A stretch of DNA of 64,000 bases from UBA2336 sp049306095 (GTDB lineage Bacteria; Bacteroidota; Bacteroidia; Cytophagales; Cyclobacteriaceae): positions 11,840 to 75,839 of the forward strand of contig JBAQPU010000023.1 of assembly GCA_049306095.1 (NCBI GenBank), in the 5' to 3' direction. Positions 53,942 to 61,723 of this stretch are shown piece after piece. Below the pieces are notes generated by a model, which saw only the letters and a list, made by a program, of their open reading frames with translations, did no database searches and was not told the origin of the DNA. The translations under genes and the position numbers were made by a program. Within the stretch, counting starts at the first letter, position 1. The number at the start of each line of letters is the position of its first letter.

Positions 53942-56338
53942 ATGATAAAAAACTATCTTCTGATCAGTTTCCGCAATCTGCGAAAGCATTTCACCTATTC
54001 AGTAATTAACATTCTCGGATTGGGCCTCGGCCTGGCTACCGTTATTCTGCTAAGCATTTGGATTCACCATGAATTAAGTTTTGACGCCTTTCATGCGAAA
54101 TCAGATCGTATCTACCGCGCTTCCATGGAGTACAGTTTTGGCGGACAGGTTGCCGGAACATCGGTGTCGCCCACGGCCCTGCTCCCCACCCTGCAAAAGA
54201 ATTTTCCGGACATAGAAAATGGTGTACGGGTGTACAACCCGGCATCATACAGCCCTTACATTGTTAAGCGCGATGAGGTAATTTTTCAGGAAGACCATTT
54301 TTATTTTGCCGACAGTTCATTCTTTAAAATATTTTCCTATCCGCTGGTGTCGGGCAATCCTGATAAAGTTTTGGCAGAACCCTACTCCGTGGTGCTCACA
54401 CAAGCAAGCGCTAAAAAATACTTTGGCGACCAGGATCCGGTTGGAAAAACCATTTCCATCAACGGAACACAGGATTACCAGATTACCGGCATTGCTCAAA
54501 ACATTCCCACCAACTCGTACCTGCAGTTCGATTTCATTGCATCGTTTCACTCATTGAGGGCCGGCCGCGAGGAGCCCATTTGGTGGACCGCCAATTACCA
54601 GACGTTTGTCGTGCTGGACGAACACGCTGATGTAAACACTATTCAAAACAAAACTAACGGCATCGTTCAAAAAATAATGGCTCCCGAACTGACCGGTGAA
54701 GGCGACTATGTGCGATACAACTTTATGAAGCTGACTGATATTCACCTGCGCTCACCCTTCAGTGCAGAAATGGAAACCGTTGGAAACATACAATACGTTT
54801 ATATCTTTTCGGCCGTGGCCATTCTCATCTTGCTGATTGCCTGCATCAATTACATTAACCTGGCCACCGCGCGCGCTTCCGACAGAGCCCGGGAAGTGGG
54901 CATCCGCAAAGTAGCAGGTGCGGTACGCACACAACTCTTTCTGCAGTTTCTGGGAGAGTCAGTCGTGATTACCTTCCTCGGATTTTGTGTTGCCTTTTTA
55001 TTCAGTCAGGTAGCGCTGCCCTTCTTTAATGAGTTAACAGGCGCAACCCTTTCGCACGATATTTTTTACCGGCCAGGCTTTTTACTGACATCCGTTGCCC
55101 TGCTGGTTGTTATTGCCGTGTTATCGGGTGCTTACCCGGCCTTTGCCATTACTGCCTTTAAGCCCGTGAGCATACTAAAGGGCAATTTCAAATTTTCGGG
55201 CAAAGGTATTTGGCTGCGAAAATTTTTGGTGGTGGGGCAGTTCATTATTTCGGTTATCCTGATTGTGGGCACCATGGTCATTCTGAAACAACTGAATTTT
55301 ATTCAGGATAAAAATTTAGGATATACCAAAGAAAGCACCATCATGCTGCCGCTGGATCAAAGAACGGGAGCAGTGTATAGCCAACTGAAAACAGAATTTT
55401 TACGCAACGGAAACGTTTCTTTCGTTGGGCGTGCCACCGAATCGCCCGTGCAGATAAAGGGCGGATACGGAATGAGTACCGATGAAACAACCGACCACGG
55501 TATTATTGCCACCGGTGTTGCGGTGGATGACGATTACATCCGGGCGTTGGGAATGAAGTTTATTTCAGGCAGAAATTTTACAGAAGCTGATTTTAAGCGC
55601 GTTCAGTCCGATACCCTCTATTCATTCATAGTGAATGAAGCGGCATTGAAAGAACTTTCGCTCACAGCCGAAAACGCCATCGGAAAGAAAGCTCACGTAA
55701 ACGGGCGAACGGGAGAAATTATTGGTGTGGTTCAAAACTTCCATTTTGCCTCTTTGCACCAGGCCATCGGACCGTTGGTCATGTTTAATGAAGAGGGGCA
55801 GTACAATTTCGTTTTTGTTAAACTGAATACCCGCGACATGCAAGCCACGCTCACCAATTTAAAAAGCGTTTACGCATCACTGGTTTCGCACCGTCCGTTC
55901 GAATATGAATTTATCGATCAGCAATTCGAGGCAATGTATTCAGCCGAACAACGCATGGGCAGCATCTTTACGGTATTTGCCACCCTTGCTATTTTTATTG
56001 CTTGTTTAGGATTATTAGGACTGGTGTCATTCTCGGCATCGCAAAAAACGAAAGAGATCGGAATACGAAAAGTGCTGGGCGCATCGGCCTCGAACATTGT
56101 TGTACTGATTACCCGCGACTACACCCGGTTGGTAATCGTGGCCATCGCCATGGGCATTCCAACTGCTTACTGGATTATGACACAATGGTTGGGCGACTTT
56201 GCCTACCGGACAGAAATCGGCTGGTGGCCAATTGTGGCGGCAACGGTCTTGTGCATTTTTATTGCGTTTGCAACGGCCAGCTACCAGGCCATTAAGGCTG
56301 CATGGCTTAACCCGGCCAGCACCCTGCGCAGCGAGTAA
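53942..56338 (+). CDS. MacB-like ABC permease (FtsX family), 8-helix type
   Basis: 798 residues with the Bacteroidota duplicated layout: N-terminal helix (FTYSVINILGLGLGLATVIL), MacB periplasmic core (about 45-290), three helices (VYIFSAVAILILLIACINYI ... DRAREVGIRKVAGA), a second N-type helix near 425, another periplasmic core, and a final three-helix bundle with KTKEIGIRKVLGASASNIVV. No ATPase is next to it, as is usual for this group, which shares ATPases. Substrate unknown; antimicrobial peptide or lipoprotein-type efflux is possible. Confidence 0.9.
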   Translation: MIKNYLLISFRNLRKHFTYSVINILGLGLGLATVILLSIWIHHELSFDAFHAKSDRIYRASMEYSFGGQVAGTSVSPTALLPTLQKNFPDIENGVRVYNPASYSPYIVKRDEVIFQEDHFYFADSSFFKIFSYPLVSGNPDKVLAEPYSVVLTQASAKKYFGDQDPVGKTISINGTQDYQITGIAQNIPTNSYLQFDFIASFHSLRAGREEPIWWTANYQTFVVLDEHADVNTIQNKTNGIVQKIMAPELTGEGDYVRYNFMKLTDIHLRSPFSAEMETVGNIQYVYIFSAVAILILLIACINYINLATARASDRAREVGIRKVAGAVRTQLFLQFLGESVVITFLGFCVAFLFSQVALPFFNELTGATLSHDIFYRPGFLLTSVALLVVIAVLSGAYPAFAITAFKPVSILKGNFKFSGKGIWLRKFLVVGQFIISVILIVGTMVILKQLNFIQDKNLGYTKESTIMLPLDQRTGAVYSQLKTEFLRNGNVSFVGRATESPVQIKGGYGMSTDETTDHGIIATGVAVDDDYIRALGMKFISGRNFTEADFKRVQSDTLYSFIVNEAALKELSLTAENAIGKKAHVNGRTGEIIGVVQNFHFASLHQAIGPLVMFNEEGQYNFVFVKLNTRDMQATLTNLKSVYASLVSHRPFEYEFIDQQFEAMYSAEQRMGSIFTVFATLAIFIACLGLLGLVSFSASQKTKEIGIRKVLGASASNIVVLITRDYTRLVIVAIAMGIPTAYWIMTQWLGDFAYRTEIGWWPIVAATVLCIFIAFATASYQAIKAAWLNPASTLRSE

Positions 56339-56390
56339 ATTAACCCCTTACGGGTGATCGCGATGTTATCGCGAATGAGTTACTTGCAAA

Positions 56391-57659
56391 ATGAAAGTGC
56401 CAGTCCTTTATTTCCTACTGATGCTGATGAGCATGCTGGCGCAAGCCCAGGATGTTCAGTATTTTTTTGCCGAAGCCAAAAAGGCCCGTCAGATAAATGA
56501 CCCTGCCCGGTTTTATGAAATGATTGTTAAAGCAGGCGAACTGCATCCCTACCATCAGAGTATTTTGTACTACCGCGGATTGGCCGCTGCCCTTACCGGG
56601 CGCCACGAAGAAGCTGTTGAGTTTTTGCAGAAGGCTATTTTGATTGACGCACAGTTCGACTTGTCTGTTTCTGAACTTCAATCCCTGAAAGGAACAGAAC
56701 CGTTTGAAAACCTGAAACGTCAGCAACAGGAATTGACCAAACCCATTGTCCATTCCGATACCGCTTTTCTAATTTCCGATCGCACCCTTCACCCCGAGTC
56801 TATCGCAGCCGGTGAAGCCGGTGAGTTTTTTGTTACCAGTGTTCATAAAAGGAAGATTGTTAAAATTGATCGGAATGGAAATCGTATCGACTTTACCCGT
56901 GAGGCGCAGGATGGCATCACGGCTTTGCTGGGCATTAAAGTTGACAGGTCGAAAAAAGTTTTATGGGCGTGTTCCTCTCCTATGCCCGAGATGGAAAACT
57001 TCGACACCGTTTCCCGATCGGCAGTTTTTAAGTATGACCTGCAGTCGGGTAAACTCCTGGGAAAGTTTATTCCTGCGGCTTCAGTAAAGCATTCGGTGTT
57101 TGGCGATTTGATCCTTAATCAAAAAGGTGAGGCGTTCATTTCCGATTCGCAGAGTAATACGATTTTCAGGGTGCATGAATCCGATCAAACACTTGAATCC
57201 TATTTTACATCAAAAGAATTCTGGAACATCCAGGGAATAGCCTTCACACCTGATGAACACTACTTATACATTGCCGATTATGTGAAAGGGCTTTTCCGGC
57301 TAAATACTCAAACCAAAGAATTGACCCATGTTGTCGCACCACCCGGCATTTCACTGAAGGGAATTGATGGACTACTTTGTTACGACAACGCTCTTGTTGC
57401 CATACAAAATGGAGTTTCGCCCATCCGCGTAACACGCTTGACTTTGAGTGAACGTGGCGATACCATTACCGGGCATGAAATAATTGACCGTAATCACCCT
57501 GCCTTTCACGAGCCTACCAACGGGTGCGTGGTTGGCACCACTCTTTATTATATCGGCAACAGCCAGTGGAGTGGTTATGACGAAAATCATCAACTAAAAC
57601 CCCTTGATCAGTTACAGGATGTGGTGATCCTGAAAGTGAACCTGAAAGAAATGCAGTAG
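56391..57659 (+). CDS. Exported protein with TPR and SMP-30/NHL-like propeller
   Basis: 422 residues. Signal peptide (MKVPVLYFLLMLMSMLAQAQ), a TPR-like stretch (YYRGLAAALTGRHEEAVEFL), then a six-bladed propeller: GEFFVTSVHKRKIVKIDRNG, FDTVSRSAVFKYDLQSGKLL, NTIFRVHESDQTLESYFTSK, HYLYIADYVKGLFRLN and IDGLLCYDNALVAIQNGVSP. It resembles gluconolactonase/SMP-30 proteins, but metal ligands were not placed. It follows the permease by 52 bp on the same strand. Confidence 0.75.
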   Translation: MKVPVLYFLLMLMSMLAQAQDVQYFFAEAKKARQINDPARFYEMIVKAGELHPYHQSILYYRGLAAALTGRHEEAVEFLQKAILIDAQFDLSVSELQSLKGTEPFENLKRQQQELTKPIVHSDTAFLISDRTLHPESIAAGEAGEFFVTSVHKRKIVKIDRNGNRIDFTREAQDGITALLGIKVDRSKKVLWACSSPMPEMENFDTVSRSAVFKYDLQSGKLLGKFIPAASVKHSVFGDLILNQKGEAFISDSQSNTIFRVHESDQTLESYFTSKEFWNIQGIAFTPDEHYLYIADYVKGLFRLNTQTKELTHVVAPPGISLKGIDGLLCYDNALVAIQNGVSPIRVTRLTLSERGDTITGHEIIDRNHPAFHEPTNGCVVGTTLYYIGNSQWSGYDENHQLKPLDQLQDVVILKVNLKEMQ

Positions 57660-57716
57660 GCAGGTTTCACCATCTTCACCTTTAATCCGACTCCGGATAT
57701 TCAGAAAAAATCTTTT

Positions 57717-57796
57717 AAATTGAGCGTTGCCTGCACAATGTCCTGTAAAAATATAGGACGTAAAAAGTTGCACAATAATAAAATGACACTCAATTT
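57717..57796 (+). promoter_or_regulatory. Nested repeats upstream of the tyrosine recombinase
   Basis: AAATTGAG (57717-57724) and CTCAATTT (57789-57796) are outer inverted repeats. Inside them TGCACAAT occurs twice in direct orientation (57732-57739, 57769-57776). Between those is the palindrome GTCCT...AGGAC (57740-57759). The right outer arm lies in the first codons of the recombinase (ATG 57783). This could be an operator for autoregulation or a recombination site of the attI kind. No -7 box of TAnnTTTG form is seen in it. Confidence 0.45.
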
Positions 57797-58946
57797 AACC
57801 GTAACGATAAAATATCTGTTTCACCGGGAGAAACACTGCCTGGGTATTTACTTTCCATTTCATCAGGGTTTAAAAGATATTGTTAAGCAACTTCCGGGTG
57901 CTACTTATTCCAAAACTCACACCTGCTGGTATGTTGAAAAGCGCCCGACTTTATTATCGGAAATATTTAAAGCCTTTGAAGGAAAGGCCTGGGTTGACAT
58001 CACAGCCCTTAAAAAGAAGCAGGAATCGCTTCCCGCGAAAGCGCCCGTTAAACCTGAACTTCCGGAAGAGCATGTACAGATCCTTCGCATGACGGAGCAA
58101 AAATTAAAATTGCGCGGATACAGCGAAAACACCCAGCGCACCTACCTGCAGATGTTCAAGGATTTTCTTCGGTTTTACGCCCGGTACAATCCTGTTGATT
58201 TAACAGAAGTTGAAATTCGCAATTACCTGATCTATTTGGTAGAGAAGAAAAAGATTAGCCGGAGTGCGCAGAATCAGTCCATCAATGCCATCAAATTTTT
58301 TTACGAGAAGGTTTTAGGGCAGGATCGAAAAGTCTACCATCTTGAACGGCCGATGAAAGAAAAGCGTTTGCCGGAGGTATTAAGCCAGGAAGAAATCATG
58401 CGCATTTTTGAAACGTTGAGTAACATCAAGCATCGGCTAATGCTCATGCTGGTGTACTCTTCCGGATTACGCAGGAGTGAGTTGCTGAATTTGCGCATTG
58501 GCGATGTTGACATCAACAGGAACATCGTTTTTATCAGGGGCGGAAAGGGCAGGAAAGACAGGCAAAGTGTGATGGCGCAGAGTTTGAACCCGTTTTTAAC
58601 TGAATACTTAGCGAAATACAATCCTAAATTTTGGTTATTTGAAGGGCCGGGCAATTCGCGTTACAGCGAGAGCAGCTTGAGGCAGATACTTTTTAGGGCA
58701 GCAAAGGCAGCGGGTGTTAAAAAGCAGGTTCGGCTTCATATGCTGCGGCATTCCTTTGCTACCCATTTGTTAGAGTCGGGCACCTCTACCCGGTATATAC
58801 AGGTTTTGTTGGGTCATGAGTCGCCCAAAACGACTGAACTTTACGCACATGTATCGCGCTTTGCGTTGGATAAAATACAAAGTCCGTTGGATCAACTTGT
58901 TTCGACCCGTGAGTTAGATGCCACGAAAGATTCTACTCCCAATTAA
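57783..58946 (+). CDS. Tyrosine recombinase with an extra N-terminal domain
   Basis: 387 residues from the ATG in the repeat region; an upstream open stretch (57720) has no good start. Residues 1-75 are a domain of their own (TVTIKYLFHREKHCLGIYFP, YSKTHTCWYVEKRPTLLSEI), then a SAM-like core-binding domain (LKLRGYSENTQRTYLQMFKD). Catalytic set complete: Arg in SSGLRRSELLNLRIGDVD, Lys in GGKGRKDR, LHMLRHSFATHLLESG, and LLGHESPKTTELYAHVS with the nucleophile Tyr. The insert that marks integron IntI between boxes is not present. It stands just before the plus-strand cassette-like genes. A chromosomal integrase of unknown target site. Confidence 0.9.
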   Translation: MTLNLTVTIKYLFHREKHCLGIYFPFHQGLKDIVKQLPGATYSKTHTCWYVEKRPTLLSEIFKAFEGKAWVDITALKKKQESLPAKAPVKPELPEEHVQILRMTEQKLKLRGYSENTQRTYLQMFKDFLRFYARYNPVDLTEVEIRNYLIYLVEKKKISRSAQNQSINAIKFFYEKVLGQDRKVYHLERPMKEKRLPEVLSQEEIMRIFETLSNIKHRLMLMLVYSSGLRRSELLNLRIGDVDINRNIVFIRGGKGRKDRQSVMAQSLNPFLTEYLAKYNPKFWLFEGPGNSRYSESSLRQILFRAAKAAGVKKQVRLHMLRHSFATHLLESGTSTRYIQVLLGHESPKTTELYAHVSRFALDKIQSPLDQLVSTRELDATKDSTPN

Positions 58947-59007
58947 GAAAATTGAGAGCGCGTCCGGACGAAAAAAATGAGACAAAAAATACCTAAATTG
59001 AGACACT

Positions 59008-59244
59008 ATGAAAGCGGGGACATATAATATAGACTTAGAATTCAACCAAATTTTGGAATTGGTCAAACAGTTACCAAAAAAGGAAAAAATCAAACTATCA
59101 AAGGAGCTTGAAAAAGAAATAATTGATTTAAAACTGACTTCCTTATTAAAAGCATTCAAAACTGACGAGCTTGACCGAGCAACAATTGACCGAGAAGTTG
59201 AGATTGTAAGAGCCGAATTATATGCCAAGTCAAAAGCCAAGTAA
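59008..59244 (+). CDS. Antitoxin of the PIN-domain pair
   Basis: 78 residues (MKAGTYNIDLEFNQILELVK), very rich in Lys and Glu. QLPKKEKIKLSKELEKEIID is a helix typical of the antitoxins found before PIN toxins in this phylum. Its 3' end overlaps the toxin gene by 23 bp. It stands 62 bp after the recombinase on the same strand, in clearly AT-richer DNA. Confidence 0.75.
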   Translation: MKAGTYNIDLEFNQILELVKQLPKKEKIKLSKELEKEIIDLKLTSLLKAFKTDELDRATIDREVEIVRAELYAKSKAK

Positions 59245-59641
59245 AGTAATCATCGACACCAATATTTGGATTAGTTTTTTAATCGGTAAAGAACTTCAAG
59301 ACCTTAGAGATCGAATAGTAAATGAAAAGATTAAAGTCATCACGACTGACCAATTAATAAATGAAATCAGACTTGTTACTTCGAGGGAAAAGCTAAAGAA
59401 GTACTTCAGCCAAGAAAAAGTTTCAGACCTAATTTCTCTACTCAACATCTTGGCCGACAAGGTAAAAATCAAAAAGATTGATGAAATATGCCGTGACCCT
59501 AAAGACGACTTTCTACTAGCACTATCAAAAGAAAGTAAAGCAAATTATTTAATCACAGGAGACAAAGACCTGCTCGATATAAAAGTATACGGCAGGACAA
59601 AAATATTGACTGTTAAACAGTTTAAAGAAAAGATTAGGTAA
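59222..59641 (+). CDS. PIN-domain toxin (VapC-like ribonuclease)
   Basis: 139 residues. The PIN acidic residues are seen in VIIDTNIWISFL, LINEIRLVT, and the C-terminal RDPKDDFLLALSKESKANYL followed by ITGDKDLLDI, the layout of the 'PIN family putative toxin component' group. Predicted Mg-dependent RNase. The start is within the antitoxin gene. It is directly followed by a sequence shared with the end of the other toxin unit (CAGCNCNCAAYACCTTGTT). Confidence 0.88.
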   Translation: MPSQKPSKVIIDTNIWISFLIGKELQDLRDRIVNEKIKVITTDQLINEIRLVTSREKLKKYFSQEKVSDLISLLNILADKVKIKKIDEICRDPKDDFLLALSKESKANYLITGDKDLLDIKVYGRTKILTVKQFKEKIR

Positions 59642-59649
59642 AAACGCCC

Positions 59650-59824
59650 AGCACCCAATACCTTGTTAGGTAATTTCGGGACTTGTATTTAATCTCAATA
59701 ATATTAAAATGTGCGAAAAAATATATCATCAACTTTTCTTACATTTTCGGGGTAAATAAGCGATTTTTAGGCACGGCTGATGTAAATAATATAAAGTCAA
59801 TATTCTTACACAGACGTTGGTAGC
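59650..59824 (+). other. attC-like boundary after the PIN cassette
   Basis: Left: CAGCACCCAATACCTTGTT (59650-59668), 16 of 19 identical to 18076-18094. Right: ACACAGAC then GTTGGTAGC (59816-59824). A clear hairpin between the two ends was not found, so as an attC it is weaker than the site at 63524. The right end is strong for another reason: GTTGGTAGCAATAGGGCCC is the inverted complement (17 of 19) of GGGCCCTACAGCTACCAAC at 63524-63542. The 150 bp between are AT-rich with no gene. Confidence 0.45.
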
Positions 59825-59990
59825 AATAGGGCCCGGACAAATTTGTGTTTCAAAAAAAAACGGACGACAATTTTCTAACAAAGTTTTCCCACGTGGACAA
59901 GTGAACGACTTCGCAGACAACTTGGACTTTGAAAAAACTAAAACGCGGGACAGGGTAAGAAATAATACAGCCGACCCTTCGCATTTTTAA
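59817..59990 (+). CDS. Possible 57-codon ORF at the start of the restriction-modification cassette
   Basis: A TTG at the boundary opens a frame of 57 codons (LVAIGPGQICVSKKNGRQFS ... NNTADPSHF) ending TAA at 59990. Composition (Asp, Lys, Asn, Arg) resembles that of the neighbouring cassette genes. No ATG, no family. It may be a remnant of an earlier gene or chance. Confidence 0.2.
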   Translation: MVAIGPGQICVSKKNGRQFSNKVFPRGQVNDFADNLDFEKTKTRDRVRNNTADPSHF

Positions 59991-60018
59991 GAAGATTGTG
60001 CTTCGAATTGCCCCACGC

Positions 60019-60081
60019 ATTTGGCACATGCCATAGCCGCGCAAATCCACCGCGACACCAAAGCTATGGCAAGAGCCAAAT
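60019..60081. repeat. Long inverted repeat upstream of the restriction endonuclease gene
   Basis: ATTTGGCACATGCCATAGC (60019-60037) and GCTATGGCAAGAGCCAAAT (60063-60081) pair at 16 of 19 positions around a 25-nt loop. It ends 50 bp before the ATG at 60132. The flank CCCCACCGCAC recurs at 63431 in the noncoding part after the methyltransferase gene. Possible regulator site, terminator without T run, or a remnant recombination site. The remaining 59991-60131 has no gene. Confidence 0.5.
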
Positions 60082-60131
60082 CCCCACCGCACCACATTTT
60101 TCATTAAATTGCTTGTTGACTTAACAACGAC

Positions 60132-61322
60132 ATGCAAATCAAATTACTTGGTCAAGGATTCAAACCTTCATCTTCACAACCGGTTGGACAAGAGCTAATT
60201 AAATTTTTAGCGGATAAAGACTTTCATACTTTTACCGGCATTTCAGCATTTGCAAGCCAAGCTGGTGTAAACGGCCTCTCCAAACACATTTCAAATGCCA
60301 AGAAGCATCTTAAAGTAATTACCATTGTTACCGGAGTTGACCAAAAAGGTACATCAAAGGAAGCATTGGAAGCTCTTTTGGATTTGGATGTTGAAGCATA
60401 TGTCTTCTACCAGCCATCAATAACAATTTTTCACCCAAAAATCTATCTCTTTGAAGGAGACAGCAAGTCCGAGTTAATTCTCGGTTCATCGAACCTTACT
60501 TCTCAAGGACTTTTTACAAATATTGAAGCTTCATTGCTGGTTAGCATTGACAATAAGAATGCGGGTGACCAGCAAATCATCAAACAACTGAAAGATTATT
60601 TTAGCGGAATATTTGACCGCACTGACCCGAACATAAAGAAGCTGACAAAGCAGCTAATAGATGACTTGGTTAAATCACGAGTTGTTCCAACAGAAGCAGA
60701 GCGAAAAGCAATTCAAGATAAGGGCGAAAAACCTGAGAATATCTCCACAGAAAGTTTAATCTCTAAGATTTTCCCCAAGCGAACAATTGCACAAATCCCA
60801 AGTGAGTTTAGAGGATTTCGAAAGCCATCAACAAAAGCTAAAGTCAAGGCATCACCAGTTGTAGCTCCAGTTAAAAGCAAGCCATCAGAATTGCTATGGA
60901 AAAGTGGGCGTTTAACACAACGCGACTTAAATATTCCAAAAGGTTCAAATACCAATCCTACTGGGTCAATGCTTTTTAAGAAAGGTAAGACTGGAGATAT
61001 TGACCAACGACATTATTTCAGAGATAACGTTTTTTCATCTCTCAAGTGGGTAAGAGATAAAGACCCAAAAACATCTCACCTTGAAAGAGCAAATGCACTA
61101 TTCAAGATAATTATTGATGGTAAAGAAGTTGGTGACTATGAGCTGACCCTTACCCATAACACAAAAACAGATACAAGGTCTTACAAGCAGAAGAATTCGA
61201 TGACCCAAATAAGTTGGGGGAAAGCAAAGAAGGTAATTGCTAAAGATGCGTTGATTGGCAAAAGTGCTTCATTGTTTAAGAATGCTGGCAAAAAGGACGA
61301 GTTCACTTTAACCATCGAATAG
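60132..61322 (+). CDS. PLD-family restriction endonuclease with B3-like DNA-binding domain (NgoFVII/BfiI type)
   Basis: 396 residues. Residues 1-165 are a phospholipase-D-like nuclease: the HxK motif is in SITIFHPKIYLFEG, followed by SELILGSSNLTSQGLFTNIE. One HKD half per chain implies a dimeric active site as in BfiI. The C-terminal ~140 residues (LTQRDLNIPKGSNTNPTGSM, GDIDQRHYFRDNVFSSLKWV) resemble the B3-like recognition domain of NgoFVII. The DNA methyltransferase and a controller-like gene follow on the same strand, making a Type II restriction-modification system. The recognition sequence cannot be told. Confidence 0.85.
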   Translation: MQIKLLGQGFKPSSSQPVGQELIKFLADKDFHTFTGISAFASQAGVNGLSKHISNAKKHLKVITIVTGVDQKGTSKEALEALLDLDVEAYVFYQPSITIFHPKIYLFEGDSKSELILGSSNLTSQGLFTNIEASLLVSIDNKNAGDQQIIKQLKDYFSGIFDRTDPNIKKLTKQLIDDLVKSRVVPTEAERKAIQDKGEKPENISTESLISKIFPKRTIAQIPSEFRGFRKPSTKAKVKASPVVAPVKSKPSELLWKSGRLTQRDLNIPKGSNTNPTGSMLFKKGKTGDIDQRHYFRDNVFSSLKWVRDKDPKTSHLERANALFKIIIDGKEVGDYELTLTHNTKTDTRSYKQKNSMTQISWGKAKKVIAKDALIGKSASLFKNAGKKDEFTLTIE

Positions 61323-61399
61323 CCTAATCAAATTTTTGAAGGCAGACTTGGTATTTAGCGGTTCATTTTATACTTTTGGACTGAAGTAGTCCAAAAAAG

Positions 61400-61723
61400 A
61401 TGAATTTCGAAAACACGTTTGGTGAGACTGTTAAGAAGCTAAGGGAGGACAAAAACCTCACTCTCAAAGAAGTAGCTAAGTACTTAAAAATTGATACTTC
61501 AATGCTTGGCAAAATCGAAAAGAACAGTCGAAAGCCAACAAAGAAGCTCATCGAGCGAATTTCAAAACTCTTTGATGTAAGTGAAAAAGACTTAACTATC
61601 GCCTTTCTCAGCGATACTGTTGCTTCTCATATTCTATATGAAAACGAGTTCACCACAGAGGTTTTAAAAGCCGCTGAGAAGAAAGTCAAATATATGAAGG
61701 CCAAAAAGACATCCTTGAAATGA
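61400..61723 (+). CDS. Xre-type helix-turn-helix protein, probable controller of the R-M genes
   Basis: 107 residues. The HTH is residues 8-62: FGETVKKLREDKNLTLKEVA, KYLKIDTSMLGKIEKNSRKP and IERISKLFDVSEKDL. The remaining 45 residues are helical and Lys-rich. It sits between R and M genes and overlaps the M gene by 4 bp (ATGA), the usual place of a C protein or of an HTH that represses the methyltransferase. C-box sequences were not found by eye. Confidence 0.8.
   Translation: MNFENTFGETVKKLREDKNLTLKEVAKYLKIDTSMLGKIEKNSRKPTKKLIERISKLFDVSEKDLTIAFLSDTVASHILYENEFTTEVLKAAEKKVKYMKAKKTSLK

Noticed and set aside
57783..58946. Calling the recombinase a true integron integrase (IntI)
   Set aside because: The insert that defines IntI between the conserved boxes is not seen; the Lys-box is followed directly by a short FWLFEGPGNSRYSESSLRQI stretch. 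Only the neighbourhood resembles an integron.
58947..59007. Start boundary of the PIN toxin-antitoxin unit
   Set aside because: ATTGAGAGCGCG after the recombinase stop pairs only weakly (9 of 15) with the unit's end; not enough to call a site.
59850..60137. Minus-strand ORF of 95 codons before the endonuclease
   Set aside because: It runs through the inverted repeat and has no recognisable pattern; it overlaps the start of the true gene.
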